A stretch of DNA of 64,000 bases, from the NCBI RefSeq assembly GCF_900184265.1, contig NZ_FXXA01000002.1, forward strand, positions 2,218,539 through 2,282,538. Direction: 5' to 3'. Of the stretch, positions 9,317 to 18,100 are shown in pieces. The position numbers were made by a program, and so were the translations under genes. The stretch comes from Eggerthella timonensis (GTDB lineage Bacteria; Actinomycetota; Coriobacteriia; Coriobacteriales; Eggerthellaceae). A model generated the notes under the pieces. It was given only the letters and a program-made list of their open reading frames with translations, had not been told where the DNA came from and ran no database searches. Each line of letters starts with the position of its first letter. Position 1 is the stretch's first letter.

Positions 9317-9823
9317 ATGGCGCTTGAGATACGTCCCTACCGCGAGGAGGATCTCGCGGGCATGTGCAAGGTATGGAACGAAGTGGTGGAAGCGGGAAAT
9401 GCGTTTCCCCAGATCATGCCTCTTTCCATCGATGAGGCGCACGCGTTCTTCGCCGAGCAGGCGCTGACGACGGTGGCGGTGGTCGAGGGTAAGCTGTTCG
9501 GCCTGTACATCCTGCATCCGAACAACGTCGGCCGGTGCGCGCACGTGGCGAACGCCAGCTACGCCGTGGTGTCGAGCGCTCGCGGCCTGGGCCTCGGCCG
9601 CGAGCTCGTGAAGGACTCGCTCGCACAGGCCGCGCGCCTGGGCTTCCGCGGCCTGCAGTTCAACGCGGTGGTCGCCTCGAACGCAGGAGCCGTCCACCTG
9701 TACGAGGACCTCGGCTTCGCGCGCGTGGGCACCGTGCCGCGCGGCTTCTGCAACAACATGGGCGCTTACGAGGACATGCATATCTACTACAAGGAATGCG
9801 TCGACGAGAACCGCGGCTGCTGA
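9317..9823 (+). CDS. GNAT-family N-acetyltransferase
   Basis: This 168-residue cytoplasmic acetyltransferase shows the acetyl-CoA pyrophosphate-binding motif A as RGLGLGRELVKDSLAQA (about residues 91-107). Motif B follows as GAVHLYEDLGFARVGTVPRG. The start at 9317 is chosen because GGAAGGAG ends 6 nt upstream and the product begins at the core fold (MALEIRPYREEDLAGM). A longer frame starting at 9266 lacks such support. TATACT at 9281-9286 may be its -10. The acceptor is unknown. It stands alone, convergent with the B3/B4 gene. Confidence 0.88.
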   Translation: MALEIRPYREEDLAGMCKVWNEVVEAGNAFPQIMPLSIDEAHAFFAEQALTTVAVVEGKLFGLYILHPNNVGRCAHVANASYAVVSSARGLGLGRELVKDSLAQAARLGFRGLQFNAVVASNAGAVHLYEDLGFARVGTVPRGFCNNMGAYEDMHIYYKECVDENRGC

Positions 9824-9916
9824 GGCCCGCGGTAGCCCTCGGTCGGGGGCTGGGCCTTTGGGCGAACGCGCTTGCGAGGCGCGCGGGACGTTCTTGCCGG
9901 GCGTATGCCCGTTCGT

Positions 9917-10075
9917 GGCCGAATACGACGGAAATACGTCGTACCGCCGGTCGCGTTGCAAGCGATCCGAAATAGTCGCGCCTATGATCTGGGAAAACGG
10001 AAGCGCCTGAAAGGCCGACCGCCCTCAAACGGGGCTTTCAGCCTGCGGCACGACGTATTCCCGTCGAAAACGGCC
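9917..10075. repeat. long imperfect inverted repeat (palindromic element 1)
   Basis: Arms of about 31 nt at 9917-9947 and 10045-10075 pair with few mismatches around a shared ATACGTCGT core; the loop is about 97 nt. An inner pair GCCTGAAAG / CTTTCAGCC lies inside the loop. Neither strand holds a supported gene in 9824-10128. It resembles the other long palindromes in this window in size and placement, but its loop lacks their conserved core. Confidence 0.7.
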
Positions 10076-10095
10076 GTGATTCGCGGTTTTGGCGA

Positions 10096-10122
10096 CGATC
10101 GCCGGCTGCATGTCGGCGATCG
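10096..10122. terminator. bidirectional hairpin between convergent genes
   Basis: CGATCGCCG (10096-10104) and CGGCGATCG (10114-10122) form a perfect 9-bp stem with a 9-nt loop. It lies just beyond the stop of the minus-strand B3/B4 gene and between convergent genes. There is no long T-run, so termination may be weak. Confidence 0.45.
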
Positions 10123-10128
10123 GAGCGC

Positions 10129-10854
10129 CTATCGCACGATGACCGTCTCGGGGTGCTCGCGGTCCACGACGGTGCGCACGACCACCTCGGCGCCCAGGTA
10201 GCGCTCCATGAGCCCGGCGAACTCGTCGAGCGCGGCCTCGAGGTCCGCCCGGCGCGCCGCATCGACGCTCTCGACGATGAGGAACGCGTTCTCGGAATCG
10301 TCCTTGAGCGCGGTGCGCTGGCCGTCGCGCCAGTTGAAGCAGCGGCAGACGGCTCCGGCTTCGTCGCGGTAGCACAGCTCGCCGGGAAGCGTGGGGTCGT
10401 CCTCGTCCTCGCCGAGGGGCGAAAACGCGTCGCCGCCCTCGGTCAGCCCCAGGCGGAGGTCCCCGACGAAGGCGTCGATGTCCTCGCCGCCCACCGGCAG
10501 GGCGTACTTGAGCGAGATGGCGTTGTACAGGTCGACCGACGGGGTGATGGAGCCCACGGGGTTGCCCTTCAGCACGCGCTTGAGCAGGTTCTCGATGGAG
10601 CAGCGCGCGCCTTTCTTCGTCTTGAACTTCTGATAGGCCGCGCGCCAGACCTTCACGGGCTCGTTCTCCGAGATGGTGTTGCTGGTGAGGTACACGTTCG
10701 CGCGCTCGTTGGCGTCGTGCAGGATCTTCGCGATCTCGGCAGCGTCTTCGGGCTGCACGTCATCGGCGCCCTTCATCCCGCGCACGACGATGATGCCGAG
10801 GGAGGCGTCGGGGAACAGCTCCCAAAACGAGTCTTCGGCTATGAACTTCTGCAT
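10129..10854 (-). CDS. B3/B4 tRNA-binding-domain protein
   Basis: The product is 241 residues from MQKFIAEDSFWELFPDASLG. The ATG at 10852-10854 is preferred over a longer frame to 10959 because GAAGGAGCC lies about 10 nt upstream and the domain begins immediately. Segments such as WRAAYQKFKTKKGARCSIEN, LLKRVLKGNPVGSITPSVDL and YNAISLKYALPVGGEDID match the free-standing B3/B4 fold also found in phenylalanyl-tRNA synthetase beta chains. Such free-standing proteins are thought to act on tRNA or amino acids, but the biochemical role is not settled. It is monocistronic. No membrane segment or signal is present. Confidence 0.82.
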   Translation of the reverse strand: MQKFIAEDSFWELFPDASLGIIVVRGMKGADDVQPEDAAEIAKILHDANERANVYLTSNTISENEPVKVWRAAYQKFKTKKGARCSIENLLKRVLKGNPVGSITPSVDLYNAISLKYALPVGGEDIDAFVGDLRLGLTEGGDAFSPLGEDEDDPTLPGELCYRDEAGAVCRCFNWRDGQRTALKDDSENAFLIVESVDAARRADLEAALDEFAGLMERYLGAEVVVRTVVDREHPETVIVR

Positions 10855-10975
10855 GAGGCGGGCTCCTTCGGTCGGGGCGGGACTGACGGGAACCATGATA
10901 GCAAACGTCCGCATCCGCAGGGTCCGCGCGTTTCGATCCGCAGGGCGTCCGGAGCGCATCGTGAAGCGCCTATCG

Positions 10976-11116
10976 TGGCAAGAAACCGCCGGATTCGGAG
11001 GTTTTCTGGCCCCTTCGGGCGCGCTCTGCAGGATCGCTTCCTTAAAATGCCTGGTCGAGAGGAACGGTTTCTCGCTCCGGGCGCGTGAGAGTTCCGAATC
11101 CGGTGATTTCTTGCCA
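10976..11116. repeat. long inverted repeat (palindromic element 2)
   Basis: Arms of 24 nt at 10976-10999 and 11093-11116 match at 22 of 24 positions (both contain CCGGATTCGGA). The loop carries GGTTTTCT near the left arm and AAAATGCCTGGTCG at 11044-11057; both recur in the element at 58849-59000. The surrounding gap 10855-11448 otherwise holds only the rpsP promoter; no coding region was supported there. Confidence 0.75.
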
Positions 11117-11339
11117 TCGGAGGGATGCTGCGGCGCAGCGTACGCCCCCGCTTCCTCTTCGCCCGCATGCGCGATAGCCGCGCCCGGCTCCTCATGCGCA
11201 GCACGCCGAGTCGTGTTCCAGGAGCCAAGATGCGGACGCGCCGCCCTGCCGGTCCCGCCAAACGTGGGATTTTCGAGGACGCGGGAGGTCGGGGATGCGC
11301 CCGGGACGTCCCCGCGCTACAATTCTGCTTGGTAATCGC

Positions 11340-11368
11340 TTGTCAAACGATTGATTACGCCGTATCAT
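11340..11368 (+). promoter_or_regulatory. promoter of the rpsP operon
   Basis: TTGTCA (11340-11345), a 17-bp spacer and TATCAT (11363-11368) make a good sigma-A type promoter. It lies about 80 bp before the rpsP ATG, in the only AT-richer stretch of this gap. Confidence 0.65.
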
Positions 11369-11448
11369 AAGCAATTGCTGTTTTCGCTGCACCGCATACG
11401 CGCTGCACGCATCGAATCGAATGTAAGAAGCAAAAGGAGTTCATCTTC

Positions 11449-11694
11449 ATGGCAGTTAAAATTCGCCTGGCCCGCCACGGTGCCAAGAAGCGCCCGTACT
11501 ACCGCATCGTCGTTGCCGATTCCCGCTGCCCGCGCGACGGCAAGTTCATCGAGGAAGTCGGTCGCTACAACCCCTGCACCGAGCCTGCCATGGTGCAGTT
11601 CGATCTGGAGAAGGTCGACCAGTGGATCAAGAACGGCGCGCAGCCGACCGACACGGTCGCCAGCCTGCTGAAGCGCGCTCGCGAGAACGCGTAA
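11449..11694 (+). CDS. rpsP: 30S ribosomal protein S16
   Basis: This 81-residue protein begins [20 protein letters not shown] and contains [20 protein letters not shown], the hallmark of S16. It belongs to the small ribosomal subunit body and helps 16S assembly. Length is normal for the family. AAAAGGAG precedes the ATG. It heads the operon rpsP-khpA-rimM-trmD, the standard bacterial order apart from rplS, which is not next to trmD here. Confidence 0.98.
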   Translation: MAVKIRLARHGAKKRPYYRIVVADSRCPRDGKFIEEVGRYNPCTEPAMVQFDLEKVDQWIKNGAQPTDTVASLLKRARENA

Positions 11695-11699
11695 GCAGC

Positions 11700-11954
11700 A
11701 TGGCCGAGCAGACGGAAGACATCGTCGGTCTCGTCGAGTCCGTCGTGCGCCCGCTCGTCGAGTTTCCCGACGAGTTGGAGATCACGTCGAGCGATGCCGA
11801 GGACGGTTCTATTCTCGTCGAAGTTCGCGTGAACGAAGAAGATGCCGGCAAGGTCATCGGTCGCCAGGGGCGGGTCATCAAGGCTATCCGCACGCTGGCC
11901 CGTGCCGCTGCATCGCGTACGAACACCCATGTCGAAGTGGAGCTTCTCGACTAG
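11700..11954 (+). CDS. khpA: KH-domain RNA-binding protein
   Basis: This is an 84-residue single-KH-domain protein with the GXXG loop in KVIGRQGRVIKAIRTLARAA. KhpA proteins bind RNA, usually as a partner of KhpB/Jag, and link translation to envelope growth in Gram-positives. The ATG at 11700 follows the rpsP stop by 5 nt; the longer frame starting at 11622 lies inside rpsP and is rejected. The rpsP to rimM position is the usual place for this gene. Confidence 0.93.
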   Translation: MAEQTEDIVGLVESVVRPLVEFPDELEITSSDAEDGSILVEVRVNEEDAGKVIGRQGRVIKAIRTLARAAASRTNTHVEVELLD

Positions 11955-12476
11955 ATGCGCGCGTGGGCGAACGTAGCCGAGCTATCTAAAACGAAGACCT
12001 TGACAGGAGGGCTCGTCGCGCGCTGCGCGCCGGGTCTTCCTTTTTTGCTGGAGGAGGGCATGGAGGTCGCCTTCGTGCCGCCCCAGCACGACGCGCCGCG
12101 CCGTGCGCGCGTGCAATCGGTGCAGGACCTGGGTAAGGGCTCCTACCTCGTGGCGTTCGACGGGGTCGACTCCATCGGCGTCGCCGAGCTCCTGGTGGGC
12201 TGCAGCTGCCTCGTGCGCCGCGCCGACTTGCCCGAAGACGCGCTGGCCGCCGAGGCCGACACGCTCGTGGGCTTCGAGGTGCGCGATGCGCGCGCGGGCC
12301 TGGTGGGCACCGTCGAGTCGGTGGTGGAGAACCCGGGGCAGTTCCTGCTCGCCGTCGCCCGTGCGGACGGGGGAGCATCCGTGCTCGTGCCGCTCGTGGA
12401 CGCGCTCGTCGTCGATCTCGACGAGGACGCGCGCCGCATCGAAGTCGATCTGCCGGACGGCCTGCTGGAGCTATGA
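11955..12476 (+). CDS. rimM: 16S rRNA processing protein RimM
   Basis: The 173-residue product has an N-terminal RimM barrel (VAELSKTKTLTGGLVARCAP onward). A C-terminal PRC-like barrel includes LVGFEVRDARAGLVGTVESV and VLVPLVDALVVDLDEDARRI. RimM binds S19 and helps maturation of the 30S head. The ATG directly abuts the khpA stop (TAGATG), which fits translational coupling. The N-terminal GRIxxxHGLxGE motif of typical RimM is poorly conserved (VAELSKTKTLTGG), a divergence common in this lineage in my judgement. Confidence 0.87.
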   Translation: MRAWANVAELSKTKTLTGGLVARCAPGLPFLLEEGMEVAFVPPQHDAPRRARVQSVQDLGKGSYLVAFDGVDSIGVAELLVGCSCLVRRADLPEDALAAEADTLVGFEVRDARAGLVGTVESVVENPGQFLLAVARADGGASVLVPLVDALVVDLDEDARRIEVDLPDGLLEL

Positions 12477-12515
12477 CGATCATGCGGCAATACGAGCCGG
12501 CACCAACAAAGGCTA

Positions 12516-12635
12516 GGGATTCTGTGGTGAGTCAGATTGGCTTGAAGGTTCCGGGTTGCTTGAAGGAACGGCCTTAAAGGCCGTGACTGAAAGCGATCCG
12601 GGTTCTGAAAGCCAAGCTGGCCGCCACAGAATCCC
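12516..12635. repeat. inverted repeat between rimM and trmD (palindromic element 3)
   Basis: Arms of about 38 nt at 12516-12554 and 12598-12635 begin and end with GGGATTCTGTGG / CCACAGAATCCC and also share TTGGCTT. An inner hairpin ACGGCC / GGCCGT sits in the loop. The element lies within an otherwise compact operon, 22 bp before trmD, so it is probably transcribed. It could act as an RNA processing or attenuation site. Confidence 0.65.
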
Positions 12636-12657
12636 GTCACTCATGAGGGAATACCCA

Positions 12658-13392
12658 ATGATCATCGAAACGCTGTCGACGTTCCCCGACATGTACGCAT
12701 CCGTCATGGGCTCCTCCATGATGCGCATCGCCCAGGAGAAGGGCATCCTGACGTTCAAAGCGCACGACCTGCGCGATTGGACCCACGACCGCCATCGCAC
12801 CACCGACGACGACCCCTACGGAGGCGGCGACGGCCTCGTCATGAAGTGCGAGCCCATCTTCGAGGCGCATGACTCAATCGCGAGCGAGGGCCCGCGCCCG
12901 ACCACCGTGTTCCTCTCGCCGTGCGGCGAGCCTTTCGACGACGCCGTGGCGTGCGAGTTGTCGCGCGAGGAGCGCCTGCTGTTCGTGTGCGGGCACTACG
13001 AGGGTATCGACGAGCGCGCCTATGCGCTGGCCGATCGCGTGATCTCGCTCGGCGACTACGTGCTGACCAGCGGCGAGCTGGCCTCCATGGTGGTCATCGA
13101 CGCCGCCGTGCGGAAGCTCCCCGGCGTGCTGGGCGCCGAGACGGGCGCGCTCGGCGAGAGCTTCGCCGACGGCCTGCTGGAGTACCCCCAGTACACGCGC
13201 CCGGCGACGTTTCGCGACATGGACGTGCCGCCGGTGCTGCTGTCGGGCAACCATGCGGCGGTTGCGCGCTGGCGTCGGGAGCAGAGCTTGGAGCGCACCG
13301 CGCGCCTGCGCCCCGACCTGCTCGAAGACGTCGAGCTGAGCGCCGCCGACCGGAAGTTCCTCGAGGGGTTGGGGCTTGAAGCGGAGAAGTGA
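12658..13392 (+). CDS. trmD: tRNA (guanine-N1)-methyltransferase
   Basis: TrmD methylates G37 next to the anticodon using SAM and forms a knotted SPOUT dimer. The 244-residue product shows the family marks IIETLSTFPDMY, DPYGGGDGLVMKCEPIFEA and the knot segments LLFVCGHYEGIDER and ISLGDYVLTSGELA. The start at 12658 (MIIETLSTFP) is preferred over in-frame ATGs upstream because those lie in the inverted repeat; GAGGG precedes it by about 9 nt. Confidence 0.96.
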   Translation: MIIETLSTFPDMYASVMGSSMMRIAQEKGILTFKAHDLRDWTHDRHRTTDDDPYGGGDGLVMKCEPIFEAHDSIASEGPRPTTVFLSPCGEPFDDAVACELSREERLLFVCGHYEGIDERAYALADRVISLGDYVLTSGELASMVVIDAAVRKLPGVLGAETGALGESFADGLLEYPQYTRPATFRDMDVPPVLLSGNHAAVARWRREQSLERTARLRPDLLEDVELSAADRKFLEGLGLEAEK

Positions 13393-13538
13393 CCGGTGCG
13401 GATCTTCGTCCTGAGCAGGCGCAGGTTCCATGCGATCGGCCAGCGCGTGTTCGGGTCTCCGGTGTGCTAGAATGACCGATCAGGTTTCGGTGGGGCGGCC
13501 GATCGTCGGCTTGCCGGCTAATCCTATGGGGGAATCGG

Positions 13539-14975
13539 ATGCGGAACGGTTTGGACGGCACGGCGGACGTCGCCGGATGGTCGACGGCGAAGTACCTTTC
13601 TTACGCCCTGTGGCGGGCGTGGTTCTTGGTCATGTACTCCTCGCCTGTATGGGCGATGCTCGCGCATCCTGGGGCGTCCAACGCCAGCTTGTGGATGTAC
13701 GGCATCTCCACCGTGTGCTTCATCGTGACCTCCGTTCTTCTGTCCGTGCTCCACGTGAGGGCCGTCAACCTCCTCTCGCTGCGATGGTTCACCATAGCGT
13801 GCGGAGCAGGCGCGAGCGTGGGCGTGCTGTTGGAGTTCGCAGCGCTCGCAATGCAGCAGAGCCCGGAATCGGCCCTGTTCGTGGCGGGCAGTGCGCTCAC
13901 GGGTCTGTGCACGGCGCCCATCGCGGTGCGCGCTGGGCAGGTGTACGCGGCCGTCAAATCGAACGCGGCCATCGTCGCCACGCTCTTGAGCGACGTCGTG
14001 GCCGGCTTCATATTCTTCTTCTGCGTCGGCACCTGGCCCTTTCTGTGCCTCGCCACCGCGGCCGCGCTGCCGCTTCTTTCGGCGTTGGCCATCGTGGTGA
14101 TCGTCCCCACTTCGTACGAGGAGGCGATGGACGCGCGGCCCATCGATCCCGAGCGGCCCCCGTGGCGGTCGTTCGCGCGCTTCCTAGCGGCGGTGTTCCT
14201 GATCGCGCTCGTCGCCTTCCTGCAATACGGCCTGGGCAATTCATGGTTCGCTCAGGCGGAGATCGACCGCGGTCTCACGCTGGGCGTGAGCCTGCTGGTC
14301 GTTTCGTCGCTCGCTTTGGCCCTGTTCTTCACCTTCGGCCGCGAAGGAGCGTTCATCGCGCTGTACCGTCCCATCATCTTCATTCTGATCGTGTGCATCG
14401 TGGTGGCCTACCTGCTCGATTTCGGCAATCCCGTCGCCATCGGCACGACGTTTTTGGTGTATTGCCTGTTCTCGTCGTACGTGTGGGCCTTCATGTCCTA
14501 CCTGGGGCATAGCCGCTACTTCTCGCCTGTTCAGGTGTTCGGCCTCGGGCGCGGCGTGTACTCGGCAGGGTCGCTCGCCGGGTGCCTGATCGGTGTGTTC
14601 GTCCTGCCCGGCATGGACGTGGAGCGCGCGCTGCCCGTGGTCGTGGTGGCGATGGTGGCGGTGCTCATGCTGTGCGCGGTCGCCATTCGCAGGGAGGACA
14701 TCGAGTCCATCCTCATGCTTGACGCCGACGGCGGGCGGGACGTCCCTCTCGAGGAGGCCTCCGCCGGCACGCAGGCCGACGAGCTGGGCGACGTGCATCT
14801 CTCTCCGCGCGAGTTGGAAGTCTTCGCGCTGATGAAGGCCGGCCGCGATTCGGAGTACATCGCCTCCAGCCTGTGCGTGTCGCGCAACACCGCCAAGACG
14901 CACATCAGGAACATCTACGCGAAGTTCGGCGTGCATCGGCGCCAAGATTTCATCGACGTCATCCAGAAGCTCTAA
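13539..14975 (+). CDS. membrane-bound LuxR-family regulator (12-TM MFS-like sensor plus HTH)
   Basis: The 478-residue protein has about 12 hydrophobic helices between residues 20 and 385, in two blocks of six. A C-terminal LuxR HTH follows at about 417-478 (LSPRELEVFALMKAGRDSEY, SLCVSRNTAKTHIRNIYAKF). It has no receiver domain. Proteins of this build are numerous in Eggerthella and often sit next to the respiratory enzyme they control. The next operon here encodes a molybdoenzyme, so it is the likely target. TAGAAT at 13468-13473 may be its -10. Ligand sensing in the membrane is inference. Confidence 0.92.
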   Translation: MRNGLDGTADVAGWSTAKYLSYALWRAWFLVMYSSPVWAMLAHPGASNASLWMYGISTVCFIVTSVLLSVLHVRAVNLLSLRWFTIACGAGASVGVLLEFAALAMQQSPESALFVAGSALTGLCTAPIAVRAGQVYAAVKSNAAIVATLLSDVVAGFIFFFCVGTWPFLCLATAAALPLLSALAIVVIVPTSYEEAMDARPIDPERPPWRSFARFLAAVFLIALVAFLQYGLGNSWFAQAEIDRGLTLGVSLLVVSSLALALFFTFGREGAFIALYRPIIFILIVCIVVAYLLDFGNPVAIGTTFLVYCLFSSYVWAFMSYLGHSRYFSPVQVFGLGRGVYSAGSLAGCLIGVFVLPGMDVERALPVVVVAMVAVLMLCAVAIRREDIESILMLDADGGRDVPLEEASAGTQADELGDVHLSPRELEVFALMKAGRDSEYIASSLCVSRNTAKTHIRNIYAKFGVHRRQDFIDVIQKL

Positions 14976-14990
14976 AATACCTGGTCAATC

Positions 14991-15013
14991 GGCATCACCC
15001 AATGGGTGATGCC
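14991..15013. promoter_or_regulatory. perfect palindrome, candidate LuxR operator of the molybdoenzyme operon
   Basis: GGCATCACCC and GGGTGATGCC form perfect 10-bp arms with a 3-nt centre (AAT). It lies between the luxR stop and the molybdoenzyme start, 116 bp before the ATG. There is no T-run after it, so a DNA operator is more likely than a terminator, though a short hairpin terminator cannot be excluded. Confidence 0.5.
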
Positions 15014-15128
15014 CCTCATCCGCCAAGATCATGCTCCGGGAGGATGGTTTCGCCCCCTGCTCGACGGCGATAATGCGCAGCGCTTAGCGCTATGCGATTC
15101 GCCAATGAAACGAGGAGGAGGACCATCC

Positions 15129-18100
15129 ATGAGCGAAAGCTTGACCAGACGCTCGTTCGTCAAGGCAGCGTCCTTGGCGGGAGCCGCAGCTGCTCTGGGC
15201 ACGGGGTACGGCGGCAAGCTCCAGAAGACGGACAAGGCGTACGCCGCCGACGCGTCCGCAGGCCAGCGAAAGACCTACGTGACAACGTGCCGCGGCTGCA
15301 TCCAGGCATGTCCCGCCCGCGTGTACGTCGAGAACGGCATCGTGGTGAAGATCGAAGGCCATCCGTACGCGCCGACCTCGATGGGGTCGCTGTGCATGAA
15401 GGGCCTCAACCAGATCAACAACGTCTACAGTCCCCGACGCGTGCTCTACCCGCTCAAGCGTTCCGGCCCGCGCGGCGCCGAGGAGATGGCGTGGGAGCGC
15501 ATCAGCTGGGACGAGGCCATCGACCTGGCGGCGACGAAGATCGCCGAGGCCATCGAGAAGTACGGCACGTACTCGTTCTTCACCTCGGTGGGCGGCGGCG
15601 GGTCGTACGCCATGCGCCAGGCCATCACCATGAGCCATTCCCTCGGCTCGCCCACGGTGTTCGAGCCGGGCTGCGCGCAGTGCTACCTGCCGCGCTACTC
15701 CGTCGCGCTGTTCATGTACGGCGGCATGGACCAGTCCATCGCCGACGCGGCCGCGCAGGAGCCGTTCAAGGGCATCGCGAAGCGCTGGTACCAGAAGTAC
15801 GGCGTATGGGACCAGATCGACGACGAGAACAAGAAGGGCTACGCCGACGAGATAGACACGAAGATGATCGTGCTGTGGGGCGCCCAGCCCTCGGTGTCGC
15901 AGACCGCGCAATCGGGCCGCGGCATGGCCGAGCTGCGCGAAGCAGGCTGCAAGACCGTGGTGGTAGATCCCAACATGAGCCCCGACGCCGTGAAGGCCGA
16001 CGTGTGGCTGCGCGTCCGTCCCGGCGCCGACGGCGCGCTCGCGCTCTCGTGGTGGAACTACATCATCGAGCACGAGCTGTACAACGAGGAGTTCGTCAAA
16101 CAGTGGACGAACCTGCCCTTCATCATCAACGAGGATACCAAGCTGCCTTACCGTGCAACCGACATCTGGCCGGATTTCGAGCAGAGCACGCCTGCCGACA
16201 CCCCGGCCTACGTGTGCTTCGACGCCAACGCCGGCAAGCTGGCTCCCTTCGAGTACCAGGACGATTCGGTCGATCCGGAGATTTTCTGGAGCGGTTCCAT
16301 CGAGGAGTTGGGCGGAGTCGCCGCCCGCAGCGCAGGTCAGATCTACAAGGAAGCCGCTTCCGTGTGGACGCTCGAGAAGACCGAAAAGGTCACGTGGGTG
16401 CCCGCAGCCGAGAACGAGAAGGCCATCCTGCTGTACGCCGAGCCCTTGAAAGAGGGGAAGTGCGGCGGCATCTGCCACGGCGTGTCGTCCGACATGGAGC
16501 AGATCGCCCATCAGCTGCCGGTGGGGCTCTGCGGCCTCGACGCCATCATGGGCTACGTGAACAAGCCCGGCTGCACGCTGACGCAGAACTCCCGTCCCAA
16601 GACCGACGAGAACGGCCGCGTTGCGCGCCCCACCACCATCTTCCAGTACCGCAACGTGGACATCGTGCACGACTGCGGCGTAGGCTACATCGTGGGCAAC
16701 TCGCCTGAGGAGAACGCCGCGCGCCTCGAGGGCTTCAAGCCCGATCCGGACGGCTTCCCGAACCCGCGCACGGCCGAGCTGCTCTACCTCACGAACCAGC
16801 TGCGCCTGGATCGCCTTGGCATGAAGAACCACAAGGGCCTCTATCACTGGGAGCACAGCCATATCCCCTCGGTGCTCGAGGCCATCCGCACCGGCGAGCC
16901 GTACAAGCCGCGCGTGTGGTTCGACATGTCGGGCAACAAGCTGGCGATGCTCGGCAACGCGGCGTCGTGGTACGACGTGTTCCCCGAGATCGACTACTGC
17001 ATCTGCCAGCATCCCATGATCACCTCGTTCCAAGCCGAGGTGGCCGACCTCATCTTCCCGATCGAGGAGTGGCTCGAGGTGACCAGCCACGACGGCCGCG
17101 ACATCACGACCGAGGGCGAGATCAAGGATCCCTCGCCCGACACCACCGATACGGGCCAGCTCAACTTCAAGTTCGGCATGTTCCCCATCCTGCATCTGGG
17201 CGAGACGGTATCGTGCTTCGTGCCCCCCAAGAAGGTGACGGGCAAGGTGGCCGAGATCCTGAACGCCAAGCTGGAAGCCGGCCAGGACATCGTGCTGGGC
17301 GCGGTGGGGCAGGCCACGGGACGCACCTATATGGAGGAGCCCACCACCGCCGTCGACGGCTTCCTGTCCACGTCGAAAGGCGCATCGTACCTGCACGACA
17401 TCGACCGCTCGAAATTCAACCTGCGCTTCCCGCTGCCTCCCGGCGTCATGTTCGGCGAGGAGTCGGACGAGCGTATCCAGCAGTCCTTCGCGGAGCGCTT
17501 CGGCGCGCCGAGCATGGAGGCGTTGCATGGCGAGCCCGAGAAGTACCAGACGCCCGTTGCGGGCGAGGGCGGCGGCAAGCTGTGGCCCGACGGCACGCAT
17601 CACTGGTGGAGCCCTCAGGAGGAGTTCTGGGTGTACGATCAGCACGAGATGACCGCTGTCGACGGCCTGAAGGCCGGCTTCGGCACCGAGAGCCGCAAGT
17701 TCGAGGTGTACGCGCAGATGCTCGTCCAGCTTGCCAAGACCGGCTTCCCCTGCTGCTACCCGCGCGCGCAGGTGGACGTCGATCCCTCCATCGGCCAGGG
17801 CGATTACGAGGGCACCTACGCGCCCATCTGCCAGCACATCGAGCCCGCCGAGAGCCCGCTCGAAGGCACGGAGGGCTACGATCCCGAGTACCCGCTTTCG
17901 CTCACGAGCGGTCGCGTGTACTACACGCACCACGGCACGCAGCGCCAGGCCCCGTACATGCGCGAGATCTGGCCCGCTCCCGACCTCCGCATGAACAGCA
18001 AGACCGCCGAGAGGTACGGGCTTGCGCATATGGACTGGGTGAAGGCGACCTCAAGGCGCGGCTCCACGCATGCGCGGGTGTACATCACCGACGGCATGCA

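Noticed and set aside
6755-9961. 1068-codon open frame on the minus strand
   Set aside because: It lies antisense to the second FtsX permease and the GNAT gene, is rich in His, Arg and Ala as expected of a GC-rich shadow frame, and matches no family.
15090-18029. 979-codon minus-strand frame
   Set aside because: It is a shadow of the molybdoenzyme catalytic gene with no ribosome site or domain.
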